Source of the DNA: Erysipelotrichaceae bacterium
Lineage (GTDB): Bacteria > Bacillota_I > Bacilli_A > RFN20 > DUOF01
Assembly: GCA_015058985.1 (NCBI GenBank)
Contig: SVBH01000003.1
Coordinates: forward strand, 55,662-119,661
Reading direction: 5' to 3'
DNA: 64,000 bases
The notes under the pieces were generated by a model. That model ran no database searches and was not told the origin of the DNA. It worked only from the letters and a program-made list of their open reading frames with translations. A program made the position numbers and the translations under genes. Of this stretch, positions 1 to 9,361 are shown in pieces. The stretch's first letter is position 1. Every line of letters begins with the position of its first letter.

Positions 1-567
1 AGAGATGCATTCTTAACTGCAGCAGTTGCTTATGCTAATGATGCATTATTACACGATGATGGAACTAAATATATGAGAGATTCAATCAGATCAGTCCCTG
101 GATTCGTTGCAGTTAATTTTGCACACAGTGTTGATTATGCTACAGAAGCTGACGCTATCATGACATTAATTAGCAAAAATGCTACATTAGGAACAAAAGT
201 TGTTGGAGAAACAACTTACAAAACAGTTATTGAAGAAAAAGAAGTACAAGTTTACGAAGGTGGAGCTTGGGTTAACAAAACTGTAACTTATGAAAGATTA
301 ACAATCAAAGGTGCTTCTAAAACTGCTATCAATGGTTCTAATAAGAGAGCTTTATGGGTTACTCATAAAAATGCATTCGTTGGTGCTTTAGGTGGTAAAG
401 GAGACGCTACATTTGGAACATATACTAACAATATGACTTTCAATAATATCAACTCTGACGTATTAACATCTAGAAGTGATGTATATTACAATGAATATGA
501 ATTAGCTTATGTTCAAGCTCAAACTATGAACTGGTTAACTTCATGGGTATATACTCCAGCTGCTTAA
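1..567 (+). CDS. C-terminal part of a lipoprotein paralog (5' truncated by window edge)
   Basis: Frame is open from base 1 (RDAFLTAAVAYANDALLHDDGTKYMRDS...). Segment SVPGFVAVNF resembles IPAFLAVNY/VPVFLAVNY of the two downstream paralogs; C-terminus ...TPAA matches their QPAA ends. Confidence 0.75.
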   Translation, partial: RDAFLTAAVAYANDALLHDDGTKYMRDSIRSVPGFVAVNFAHSVDYATEADAIMTLISKNATLGTKVVGETTYKTVIEEKEVQVYEGGAWVNKTVTYERLTIKGASKTAINGSNKRALWVTHKNAFVGALGGKGDATFGTYTNNMTFNNINSDVLTSRSDVYYNEYELAYVQAQTMNWLTSWVYTPAA

Positions 568-615
568 TTATTAAAGCAAATATTAATTTTAAAAATTTTT
601 CACTTTCAATTTCAT

Positions 616-650
616 AAAAAACTCTAGTCATAAGGCTAGAGTTTTTCTTT
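616..650 (+). terminator. Rho-independent terminator
   Basis: aaaaactctag-tcataagg-ctagagttttt. Confidence 0.75.
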
Positions 651-689
651 GCTGTAGAGTAATGTGTGTGGCGTATAAAATAATAAATA

Positions 690-719
690 TTGACAAATAT
701 ATATATATATATATATAAT
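690..719 (+). promoter_or_regulatory. Promoter with (AT)10 tract as -35/-10 spacer
   Basis: TTGACA 690-695, 18-nt spacer made almost wholly of AT dinucleotides, TATAAT 714-719; followed by AGGAGG-type RBS. Confidence 0.7.
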
Positions 720-746
720 TTAGGTCAGGAGGAATATTAAAATAAT

Positions 747-2363
747 ATGAAAGTGAAAAAATTATTGAAAGTAGCAAGTGTTGCTGTATTAGCCTCTACA
801 CTTGCAGCCTGCGGAAAAGAAAAAGTATCTAAAAAAGATTACGAAAAGTGGGCAAAAGACAATGGCTATGTTTTAGAATCTGACTATGAAGGTTGGGTTG
901 AAAATCCTGATTATGAAGGATGGGCTGAGGACAATGGATATGTTCAAATTCCAGAAGAAATCGACTATACTGTAACTCCAACATTAGAAGTTGCTTTTGG
1001 AGAGACTTATTCAACAGTTAGTTCAAAAGACTTAAATAGCAAATTAGGTTACAAACAAAACGTAGCTCTAATCATTGGTGGTTCTACTTGTACTGGATGT
1101 TCAACATTAAAATCAGAAGGAATTCTTGATGAATTTGTTGAAACCACTGGATACAAATTATACTACTGGCAATATGATACAGATGCTAACTGGACTGCAT
1201 ATCTTGCTAAGAAAGCAAAATTTGATGCTAATGATGGCACATATGCTAACGCTGAAGCATTTGAAAATGATATCAAAAACAATGCTGCTGTAAAAATCAT
1301 CAGAGAAGTATATGGTGGATTAGATGAAATCATTGCAACTCCTACTCTTGTTGCATATGTAAATCCACAAAATGATACTGTATCTAGATCAGCTGTAGAA
1401 AACTTATGGAGTATTGATGGAAATACTGCTGCTCAAATTAAAGCAAAATTAGAAACAGTTTATACATTTGAAACAGAAGAATTTGCTGCATTCAGAGAAG
1501 TTGCTGAATTATCTCAAATTAAAACAGCAGGAGATATGGTTAAAGAAGTTGCATCTGGAGATGCTTCAATCATGTTCTTCTCTAGATATGGATGTGGATC
1601 TTGTCAAGTTCTACAAAACACATCTACTAACTGGAACTTTATTACAAGATTATTTAAAGATATCGAAGTTGAAGATGGAAAAGATTTCAAATTCATCGCT
1701 TTAGTTTCTGAAGATATCCAAAACTCAATCGTTGGGGAAAACAATTTAACATTCTATAATGGAGTAAAAGCTGTATACGATAGAGCAGTAGCTAATGAAG
1801 ATTTAAGTGATGAAGCAAAAATCACTTGGTTCAAAACTACTAATGTTCAATATGTAGGTGGCCAATGGAAGAGTGCTGCTGGTGCTGAATTAGCATTCAG
1901 TGGAGACAGATATAATGAACTAGTAATGTATGCTGTTGCTTTAGGACAAGTTAAAGTTACTGCTGATATGGTAACTAGCCAAGGATACTTAACAGAAGCA
2001 TTCTGGACTGCTGTTGAAACTTGGGTTGATAGCGATGCTGCTGCATTACAAGAAGCTTTAGGAACACAAGTAATTGATACTTCAAAGGGTAGTGAAAAAT
2101 TATACCAAGGAGAAAGATTAATCCCTGCATTCTTAGCAGTTAATTACCAAGAATGGTCTAACAAATGGGTTGTAACTAAACCTTCAAGTAATGACCAAAA
2201 TGCTCCTATCAACAACTTCTATGATTTACCAAGAGAATTAGGAGTTAAAACAACTGGTGCTGTAGGATATGCTGATTTCGTAGAATACTTATATCAAAGA
2301 ACTTTAATGTATATTGAAACTTGGGTTAACTACGGTTCAGTTATGACTCAACCAGCTGCTTAA
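747..2363 (+). CDS. Lipoprotein with two CxxC (thioredoxin-like) segments
   Basis: Signal peptide/lipobox MKVKKLLKVASVAVLASTLAAC; aromatic repeat DYEKWAKDNGYV/DYEGWVENP/DYEGWAEDNGYV; STCTGCS and RYGCGSCQ motifs. Confidence 0.8.
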   Translation: MKVKKLLKVASVAVLASTLAACGKEKVSKKDYEKWAKDNGYVLESDYEGWVENPDYEGWAEDNGYVQIPEEIDYTVTPTLEVAFGETYSTVSSKDLNSKLGYKQNVALIIGGSTCTGCSTLKSEGILDEFVETTGYKLYYWQYDTDANWTAYLAKKAKFDANDGTYANAEAFENDIKNNAAVKIIREVYGGLDEIIATPTLVAYVNPQNDTVSRSAVENLWSIDGNTAAQIKAKLETVYTFETEEFAAFREVAELSQIKTAGDMVKEVASGDASIMFFSRYGCGSCQVLQNTSTNWNFITRLFKDIEVEDGKDFKFIALVSEDIQNSIVGENNLTFYNGVKAVYDRAVANEDLSDEAKITWFKTTNVQYVGGQWKSAAGAELAFSGDRYNELVMYAVALGQVKVTADMVTSQGYLTEAFWTAVETWVDSDAAALQEALGTQVIDTSKGSEKLYQGERLIPAFLAVNYQEWSNKWVVTKPSSNDQNAPINNFYDLPRELGVKTTGAVGYADFVEYLYQRTLMYIETWVNYGSVMTQPAA

Positions 2364-2405
2364 TAAATATAATAATTTCAAATTAAAATCTGTTTTCTTT
2401 CATAG

Positions 2406-2435
2406 AAGAACGATGTAAAAGTCGTTCTTTTTTTT
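2406..2435 (+). terminator. Rho-independent terminator
   Basis: aagaacga-tgtaaaag-tcgttctt followed by T run; the same hairpin follows the next paralog. Confidence 0.8.
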
Positions 2436-2499
2436 GTGAAATTAAAAGTTATGATATAACTTTTAAAAATTTTTATGCCTCCATTACTTCCAATTTTAT

Positions 2500-2527
2500 T
2501 TGACAAATATATATATATATATATAAT
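2500..2527 (+). promoter_or_regulatory. Promoter with (AT)9 tract as -35/-10 spacer
   Basis: TTGACA 2500-2505, 16-nt AT-repeat spacer, TATAAT 2522-2527. Confidence 0.7.
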
Positions 2528-2554
2528 TTAAGTCAGGAGGAATATTAAAATTAT

Positions 2555-4111
2555 ATGAAAGTGAAGAAAATTTTAAAAGTAGCAAGCGTTGCTGTATTAG
2601 CCTCAACACTTGCAGCCTGCGGAAAAGAAAAAGTGTCTAAAAAAGATTACGAAAAGTGGGCAAAAGACAATGGCTATGTTTTAGAATCTGACTATGAAGG
2701 TTGGGTTGAAAACCCTGATTATGAAGGATGGGCAGAAGAAAACGGTTATGTTATTCCAGAAGTAGAAATCGATTATTCTGTAACTCCAACATTAGAGTTT
2801 TCATTCTATGGAAAATATGAAACTATTTCAGGAGCTAACTTAAACACAAGATTATCTAAGAAAGAAAATGTTGCTGTTGTAGTTGGTGGTTCAAGTTGCG
2901 AAGGATGTAGTGCATTAAAAGAATCAGGAGCAATGGATGATTTCGTTGAAGCAACTGGATACAAACTTTATTACTATGAATATAACCAAGCAGACGCTGT
3001 TGGAGCTTGGATTAAAGAAAATGTTTTCGGTGGAGATGTAGTTCAAACTCCTACATTAATTGCATTCACTAATGATACAAGTGATACAGCTAGTATGTCA
3101 GCAGTAGGAAATAGATGGGTTGATATCTCTTCAAATACTGGAGCACAAATTAAAGCTAAATTAGAAACAATTTATACTTTTGAAACTGAAAAAATTAAAG
3201 ATTTTGTTACAAACGCAGAATTAGGCGAACTTGAAACTTTACAAGAAGTATTTGAAGAATATTTAAGTGGAAATGAATCTTTAATGTTCTTCTCTCAATA
3301 TGGTTGTCCTGCATGTCAAGCAGTTAAAAATACTAGCCAATTAAACTTCTTAACTAGACTTGCAAAAGAAACTGATGGAGAAGGATTAAAATTATGGAAC
3401 ATCTACATTGATATGATTAGAAATATGCCTATCAATGCTGCTGGTGATGGATTCATGGATTATATCACTGAAAACATTGTTGCTGATCTATGGACTAGTG
3501 AAACTACAACTAGAGAAGAATTAAAAACTTGGTTAGGTGAAGTCAATGGTACTAATGCTGAATGGAATGGTACTAAATGGGTTGTAGGAGCAAAAGATGC
3601 TTCTGCTGTTTATAAAGCTTCTAACGCATCTGACTTAATCATTTATAGTACTGTTTTAGGACATGTTGTATTAGAAGATGACATGTTAACTGAAGAAGGA
3701 TATTTAACTGCTGAATATTGGGAAAATGTAGTTCATTTTGCTAAATCAACAGGTGCTGAATTATCCGAAGAACTAGGTGAAGATATCTGTAATGGTAAAA
3801 TGTATTTTGAAACAAGAATCGTTCCTGTATTCTTAGCTGTTAACTACAAAGAATGGTCAAATGATTATATCATCGATTGGAAACTAAGTAGAGAACACAA
3901 CCACCCAATCCAATCATTCCACAACTTACCAAGAATGTATGGATTAAAACCTGAATTAAAAGAATACCCAGCAATGGATCTTGATGATTATGTTGAAACA
4001 TTATTCTTAAGAATGAAAATGTTCGTTGATACTTGGGCTAAATGGGGAGATTCTTTAGACACTGAAGTAGCAGATGAAAAAGTTCCTGAATTTTTACAAC
4101 CTGCTGCATAA
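2555..4111 (+). CDS. Lipoprotein paralog with two CxxC (thioredoxin-like) segments
   Basis: First ~65 codons nearly identical to 747..2363; SSCEGCS and QYGCPACQ motifs; C-terminus LQPAA. Confidence 0.8.
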   Translation: MKVKKILKVASVAVLASTLAACGKEKVSKKDYEKWAKDNGYVLESDYEGWVENPDYEGWAEENGYVIPEVEIDYSVTPTLEFSFYGKYETISGANLNTRLSKKENVAVVVGGSSCEGCSALKESGAMDDFVEATGYKLYYYEYNQADAVGAWIKENVFGGDVVQTPTLIAFTNDTSDTASMSAVGNRWVDISSNTGAQIKAKLETIYTFETEKIKDFVTNAELGELETLQEVFEEYLSGNESLMFFSQYGCPACQAVKNTSQLNFLTRLAKETDGEGLKLWNIYIDMIRNMPINAAGDGFMDYITENIVADLWTSETTTREELKTWLGEVNGTNAEWNGTKWVVGAKDASAVYKASNASDLIIYSTVLGHVVLEDDMLTEEGYLTAEYWENVVHFAKSTGAELSEELGEDICNGKMYFETRIVPVFLAVNYKEWSNDYIIDWKLSREHNHPIQSFHNLPRMYGLKPELKEYPAMDLDDYVETLFLRMKMFVDTWAKWGDSLDTEVADEKVPEFLQPAA

Positions 4112-4156
4112 TAACATAATAATTTCAAAAATATAAAAATTTGTTTTCTTTCATTG

Positions 4157-4186
4157 AAGAACGATGTAAAAGTCGTTCTTTTTTTT
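4157..4186 (+). terminator. Rho-independent terminator (same hairpin as 2406-2435)
   Basis: aagaacga-tgtaaaag-tcgttctt + T run. Confidence 0.8.
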
Positions 4187-4215
4187 ATTGTCTAAAACAA
4201 GTATAATTTATCTAG

Positions 4216-5505
4216 GTGATTAGTTTGAAAAAGTTACTTAGAAAAATAAGTATTATAATAATATCTATATGTTTTATAACGGGTTGCAAGTCTAAAGATA
4301 CTACCATTAAACCTGTTAGAAAATATATGGAAGCATTTGGTACAATGATAACTTTTACAATGTATGATAGCAAAGAAATCAACAAAGTCTTCCCTAAATT
4401 AGAAAATTATTTGGAAAATCTTTATTTTTTGCTCGATAGAGAACATTTATATGATAATTTGAATAATTTAGCGACAATTAATCAAAACTACGGAAATGGG
4501 CAAGAAATCGTAGTCGACTCATTACTAATAGAAGCATTAGAATTATCTGTTGAACTTATGAAATTGACTGATGGATATTTCAATATAGGAATTGGTGCTT
4601 TAGCAGATACTTATAAATACTATTACTATTACGACGAAAATAATAGATGGACTGAAGCAGAAAGGTTTTCAAGCTTTGGAATTGTTCAAGATGATCCAAG
4701 TGAAGAACAAATAGAAGAAGCATTGTCTTGTACCCCTACCATTGATGATTTAGATAATATGTTGATTATCAACAAAGAAAGTAATTCTGTTATTTTTAAT
4801 AAAATAAGTACTTGTACTGATAAAATAGTTAGTTTATCTATGGGTGCTATTGGTAAAGGATTCGCAGTGGAAAAAGCCAGAAATTATGTATCTACTTTAA
4901 CTGATAAAGTTTTCTTTATTAATGCTGGTTCTTCTTCAATGGTTACAAAGGGAATAAATCCAATTAAAGATCGAGATACTTGGAATATTGATATTCAAGC
5001 TCCTTATCCATATAGTAATTTCTTAAGTTCTGATTATTCTTACCAAGTTGGTATTAAAGGAGACTTAGCAATTTCAACATCTGGAGACACCGAGCAATTC
5101 TATTTCATCAGTTCTGGAAAAGATGAAAATGATAAAGATATTATTGTTAAGGATGAATATGGAATAGAACTTAAAAGACACCATATTATCAATCCTAAAA
5201 GCGGCAAACCTGAAAACTACTGGAATGTTATAACTTTTATATCTTCTTCTAGAGCAGACATTCTTGATGCTCTAACTACTGCTTCTTACTCAATCAGTTC
5301 TATAGAAGAAATTCAAACCTTGATTAGTAAGATAGAAAACAGGTATAATATCACTATAGATTATGCATTGCAAAGAGCAAAGACTGATAAAAACGAAAAC
5401 CTATATGTCAGTTCTTATATAAGTGAATCTTTGCAAGATAAACTACTATGGTTTAAAGATTATTTAGTTATTGAAAACAAGAAAGAGGTAGATATTAATG
5501 AGTAA
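4216..5505 (+). CDS. apbE: FAD:protein FMN transferase (ApbE family), lipoprotein
   Basis: Lipobox ITGC; MGAIGKGFAVEKA, FINAGSSSMVTKG, AISTSGDTEQF, HHIINPKSGKP motifs of ApbE. A TTG start at 4225 behind AGGTGAT is also possible. Confidence 0.88.
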   Translation: MISLKKLLRKISIIIISICFITGCKSKDTTIKPVRKYMEAFGTMITFTMYDSKEINKVFPKLENYLENLYFLLDREHLYDNLNNLATINQNYGNGQEIVVDSLLIEALELSVELMKLTDGYFNIGIGALADTYKYYYYYDENNRWTEAERFSSFGIVQDDPSEEQIEEALSCTPTIDDLDNMLIINKESNSVIFNKISTCTDKIVSLSMGAIGKGFAVEKARNYVSTLTDKVFFINAGSSSMVTKGINPIKDRDTWNIDIQAPYPYSNFLSSDYSYQVGIKGDLAISTSGDTEQFYFISSGKDENDKDIIVKDEYGIELKRHHIINPKSGKPENYWNVITFISSSRADILDALTTASYSISSIEEIQTLISKIENRYNITIDYALQRAKTDKNENLYVSSYISESLQDKLLWFKDYLVIENKKEVDINE

Positions 5506-5743
5506 GACTTTAGTTACAATTTTATTATTAGGAGGCTTTATAAGTTTATTTATATTGTCTTGGGTCTTAAATCATCGTACAAAAATACCTGAATCTTGTC
5601 GTGTAAACAAAAAAGAATGTGTTGGATGTAGTTTTAAGGGATGTCCATCTTTCGTTTCTTCTGAGCCTGAAAAAGAGGAAATTGTAAAAACAATCGATAT
5701 GGATAGAGAGGCTCAAGAAGAATTAAAAAAGAATATGAAATAG
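5498..5743 (+). CDS. Small single-TM Cys-rich protein (CX6CX2CX4C), NqrM/FeoB-associated-like in layout
   Basis: N-terminal TM then CRVNKKECVGCSFKGC; overlaps apbE stop. Confidence 0.6.
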   Translation: MSKTLVTILLLGGFISLFILSWVLNHRTKIPESCRVNKKECVGCSFKGCPSFVSSEPEKEEIVKTIDMDREAQEELKKNMK

Positions 5744-5770
5744 CTTAGGTTAATTCCTAAGCTATTTTTT
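5741..5770 (+). terminator. Rho-independent terminator
   Basis: tagcttagg-ttaatt-cctaagcta + T run. Confidence 0.8.
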
Positions 5771-8408
5771 AATCTTTGGTCTTAATGATGTTAATAGGTT
5801 TCATTCTCCTTAAATAAATTGTAGGAATAATAGAAGATAATAAAGTAACCCCTAGAATTAGTCCTACGTCAACTAACATAATTTTATAATCAAAACTAAT
5901 GACGCTCATCTCAAATATTGCCTTGTGTTTAACTACAAAACCGAGAGCCTCTACAATCATAGAATCAACTGGTTTCACTAACATAAATAAACATGTTCCT
6001 GATAGAATCCCTGTTGCTAGTCCAATAATCAATATATGAGTTAAAAATATTCTATTGATAGTTTTATTATCAGTTCCTAGTGCCAAGAGTACTCCTATTT
6101 CATATTGATGCTTTTTAATATTTCCTAAACCAAAGTTTATAAAAATAAGAATACATATTAGACACAAGAAAATAGTAATCAATGTAATAAATTCTCTAAA
6201 AATATCGATGATATCTCCTGCATTCCCCAATGATTTATATAAAGACAAGCCGCTATCATATTCATTAGCTACTGCAACATCGTAAAGTTTACCTACTTGA
6301 GTGATATCATCAAAATAAAATCCATATGCAAAATGTTGCATATTTTTTATGTCTAAAAACAATTCTTCACTACTAATAAAGTTATTAGTATATTTAGCAT
6401 TATCAGTTACTCCAATTATATTAAGTTCCCAAGACTTTAATAATTGAGATGGATTGTTTTTATCTAAAGTAAAATATTTGTTTATAGTAATTGTAGTGGG
6501 AATAAAGTCAATATCTTCTACTTTTGCATAAGAAGTTCCAAATAATATATTATATAGTTTTAACCCAACATAAATCTGATTTCCTGTTAAATTTTTATTA
6601 TCGGCAACATCTATAAATGTTTCCAAGTAATTTTTAAATATTTCTCTTTCACCAACAACAATTTCTGCATAGTTAATAGATCCAAAAGGTCGACTCGCAG
6701 TGCTTCCCAAATAGTTTGCAAAATCAGGGTTAACAGAATACGATAATCCAATTGTTTTTTTCACATACTTCCAAAAGGAATTAACTTCTTCTTGATTGGA
6801 AACCCACATTCTGGTACCTTCAGCTATTTCTTTATATTCCTGCAAGTATTTATCAAAGAAATCTTTATATTTTTCCTTATAACCCGTTTCAATAACTGCA
6901 TTAATATAATTCCTTAAAGTACCATTTGGTTTATATTCACCAACCAAATCATCATAAGACAAATACTTAGTTGGAAATTTGTTCATTATTGAATCTGCCG
7001 TATAATCTGTAATGATGATACCATACGGCCTATCTTCCAACGAACCTGCAAGAACATTTAATTTATTATCTTTTCCATACATATCAATCAAATAGTCTTC
7101 ATCGACCACTAAAGTTCCATAGGTTTCCTTCAAGTATAAAGAACTCATATTACTTGAATCATTAAGGGCTTGCTCATGTTCTAATTGGGTACCACTTATT
7201 GAAAGATTTAAATTATATAAAGGATAAATATTACCATCATACCCAGTATCATAGAATTTATCCATATCAGAAATATCTGCTCTTACCGCTGGACTAACAC
7301 TAATCCATTGACCATTATCGACCTTTAAATATCTTCCTTTATATAAAGTGAAATAATCTTCATTAGCATTTATCATGCCTTCATTGATAGATTTAACATT
7401 GTCATATTTAATACAAAATTGACATAAACCTAAAACAAATACTAATAATGAACTAATAAAAATAGTGAATAATCCTGCAAAAATCCTTTTGTTAAAGAAT
7501 TTTCTAGACATTAACAAGGATTTTTTAAATTTCATATTAGCAGAAGACATCTTAATTTTTTCTTCATTTATAGAAATCTTATTTTCCGCGGGAATATATC
7601 CTCTTGATTTTTGCTTGATACTTTTAATATTTCCAGACTTCAAATTTTTATTTACCAGTTTTAATTCTTCTTCATTTAATTCTTTGCAATAAGGAAGTGT
7701 AAGAATCTCATTTTTAAATTCAAGTTCATTACTATAATTTTTTTCCTTTATTTCATCCTTAACAACTTTTCCATCACCAAGTTCAATAATACGATCACCA
7801 TATTTATGAGCACTTTCCATATTATGAGAAACAATGACTACTAGATTTTCCTTAGATATTTCCTTAAGTAATTCTAAAACTAACTCAGCATTTTTACTAT
7901 CTAAGTTGCCTGTTGGCTCATCTGCTAAAATAATTTTAGGTTTCTTAACTAAAGCTCTTGCTATTGCAACTCTTTGCTTTTGACCTCCACTTAATTCATA
8001 ACCATATCTATCTGCTAACTCAGCAATCCCTACTTTTTCTAAAGTTTCTATAATTAAATTATCATCTTCTTCTTGTAATAATTCTAACGCCAATTTAACA
8101 TTTTCTTTGACAGTAAGCTGATCTAATAAATAAAACTCTTGGAATACAAAACCAATGTAAGAATTGCGATAATCATCAAAATCTTTTTTTGTGAAAGAAG
8201 ATAAATTATGCCCACTAGAGATAATTTCGCCACTATCAAAATTATCAAGGCCTCCAATCAAATTCAGCAATGTTGATTTACCAGATCCACTTTTACCTAC
8301 AATGAAAACAAAACCATTTTCATCAAGAGTAAAACTGACATTGTCAATAACTGATTTTTGTCTTTTCCCTTTCTTATAGATTTTAGTAATTCCCCTGACT
8401 TCTATCAC
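5769..8408 (-). CDS. ABC transporter, ATPase-permease fusion (MacB/FtsX-type)
   Basis: Walker A GKSGSGKSTLL, LSGGQKQRVAIARAL, DEPTGNLDS; C-terminal FtsX-like TM region. Confidence 0.9.
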   Translation of the reverse strand: MIEVRGITKIYKKGKRQKSVIDNVSFTLDENGFVFIVGKSGSGKSTLLNLIGGLDNFDSGEIISSGHNLSSFTKKDFDDYRNSYIGFVFQEFYLLDQLTVKENVKLALELLQEEDDNLIIETLEKVGIAELADRYGYELSGGQKQRVAIARALVKKPKIILADEPTGNLDSKNAELVLELLKEISKENLVVIVSHNMESAHKYGDRIIELGDGKVVKDEIKEKNYSNELEFKNEILTLPYCKELNEEELKLVNKNLKSGNIKSIKQKSRGYIPAENKISINEEKIKMSSANMKFKKSLLMSRKFFNKRIFAGLFTIFISSLLVFVLGLCQFCIKYDNVKSINEGMINANEDYFTLYKGRYLKVDNGQWISVSPAVRADISDMDKFYDTGYDGNIYPLYNLNLSISGTQLEHEQALNDSSNMSSLYLKETYGTLVVDEDYLIDMYGKDNKLNVLAGSLEDRPYGIIITDYTADSIMNKFPTKYLSYDDLVGEYKPNGTLRNYINAVIETGYKEKYKDFFDKYLQEYKEIAEGTRMWVSNQEEVNSFWKYVKKTIGLSYSVNPDFANYLGSTASRPFGSINYAEIVVGEREIFKNYLETFIDVADNKNLTGNQIYVGLKLYNILFGTSYAKVEDIDFIPTTITINKYFTLDKNNPSQLLKSWELNIIGVTDNAKYTNNFISSEELFLDIKNMQHFAYGFYFDDITQVGKLYDVAVANEYDSGLSLYKSLGNAGDIIDIFREFITLITIFLCLICILIFINFGLGNIKKHQYEIGVLLALGTDNKTINRIFLTHILIIGLATGILSGTCLFMLVKPVDSMIVEALGFVVKHKAIFEMSVISFDYKIMLVDVGLILGVTLLSSIIPTIYLRRMKPINIIKTKD

Positions 8409-8449
8409 TAAATACCACCGTTAATATTATAACATATTTGACAATTAAA

Positions 8450-8473
8450 AAAACTCCTTTTACAAGGAGTTTT
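8450..8473 (-). terminator. Terminator of rnf/hyd operon
   Basis: aaaactcctt-ttac-aaggagtttt. Confidence 0.65.
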
Positions 8474-8477
8474 CATA

Positions 8478-8792
8478 TTACCATTTTACTTTAGTAATTT
8501 CGCCATCTTCATTAGGATGGGTTGAAATATATTCAGCAATTTGTTCTCTCATTTCTTGAGTTCCAGGTTTACATTGAGTTAATTTAGATTCCCCTGCAAG
8601 AAGTGATTCAGCCATACCTTTACATCCTGGGTTACCACATGCACCACAGTTAGCATTAGGTAACATAGCTGTTACATCTTTAATTCTTGGATCTTCTTTA
8701 ACTTCAAGCTTAGTTGAAGCAAAAGATAATGCAAATGCAAGTACTCCTGATAGAACTACTGCTAAGATAATTAAAACTATTAATGTTTTCAT
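8478..8792 (-). CDS. rnfB: Truncated RnfB: TM plus single [4Fe-4S] module
   Basis: LPNANCGACGNPGCKGMAESLLAGESKLTQCKPG; 104 aa with no C-terminal ferredoxin-type CxxCxxCxxxC modules. Confidence 0.88.
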   Translation of the reverse strand: MKTLIVLIILAVVLSGVLAFALSFASTKLEVKEDPRIKDVTAMLPNANCGACGNPGCKGMAESLLAGESKLTQCKPGTQEMREQIAEYISTHPNEDGEITKVKW

Positions 8793-9361
8793 TATGCCAT
8801 ACCTCCAAATCCTAAGAAAGCAAGAGCCATTGCAAATGCAGTCATAAAGGCAATTGGAACACCTTTATAATGTCTTTTAATTGGAGCTCCATTTAATTGT
8901 TCTCTTATTGCAGAGAATAAGAAGATAGCCATAGTAAATCCTAAGGATACACCAAGTGAATAAACTATTGTATTACCAATTCCATATCCTAAACTCAAAG
9001 TAACATCATTAGCTACTTGTAAAACTGCACAGTTAGTTGTAATAAGTGGTAAATAAATTCCTAATGTTGAATATAATCCAGGTGAGAATCTTTTTACAAC
9101 CATTTCAACGAGTTGAACGAATGATGCGATAACTAGAATAAAGATAATAGTTGTTAGATATGTTAATTCATAAGGTACTAGAACATAGTTATATAATGCC
9201 CAAGAAATAACTGAACTACATACGATAACAAAGATTACTGCCATACCCATAGATAAGGCATTTTTTCTTTTTGTAGATACTCCAATAAATGGACACATAC
9301 CGATAATCTTATTTAAGATGATATTGTTAATAAATAAAGTTGAAAATATAATACTAAACAT
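8792..9361 (-). CDS. rnfA: Electron transport complex subunit RnfA
   Basis: NKIIGMCPFIGVSTKRKNALSMG; LPLITTNCAVLQVA; 6-TM layout. Confidence 0.93.
   Translation of the reverse strand: MFSIIFSTLFINNIILNKIIGMCPFIGVSTKRKNALSMGMAVIFVIVCSSVISWALYNYVLVPYELTYLTTIIFILVIASFVQLVEMVVKRFSPGLYSTLGIYLPLITTNCAVLQVANDVTLSLGYGIGNTIVYSLGVSLGFTMAIFLFSAIREQLNGAPIKRHYKGVPIAFMTAFAMALAFLGFGGMA

Noticed and set aside
829-1704. ORFs 829..1014 (-) and 1468..1704 (+)
   Set aside because: Out-of-frame shadows of the lipoprotein CDS; no RBS or recognisable product.
2444-2464. Perfect hairpin AAAAGTTAT-gat-ATAACTTTT between the two lipoprotein genes
   Set aside because: Could be an operator or secondary terminator, but it is absent upstream of the first paralog and too AT-rich to interpret.
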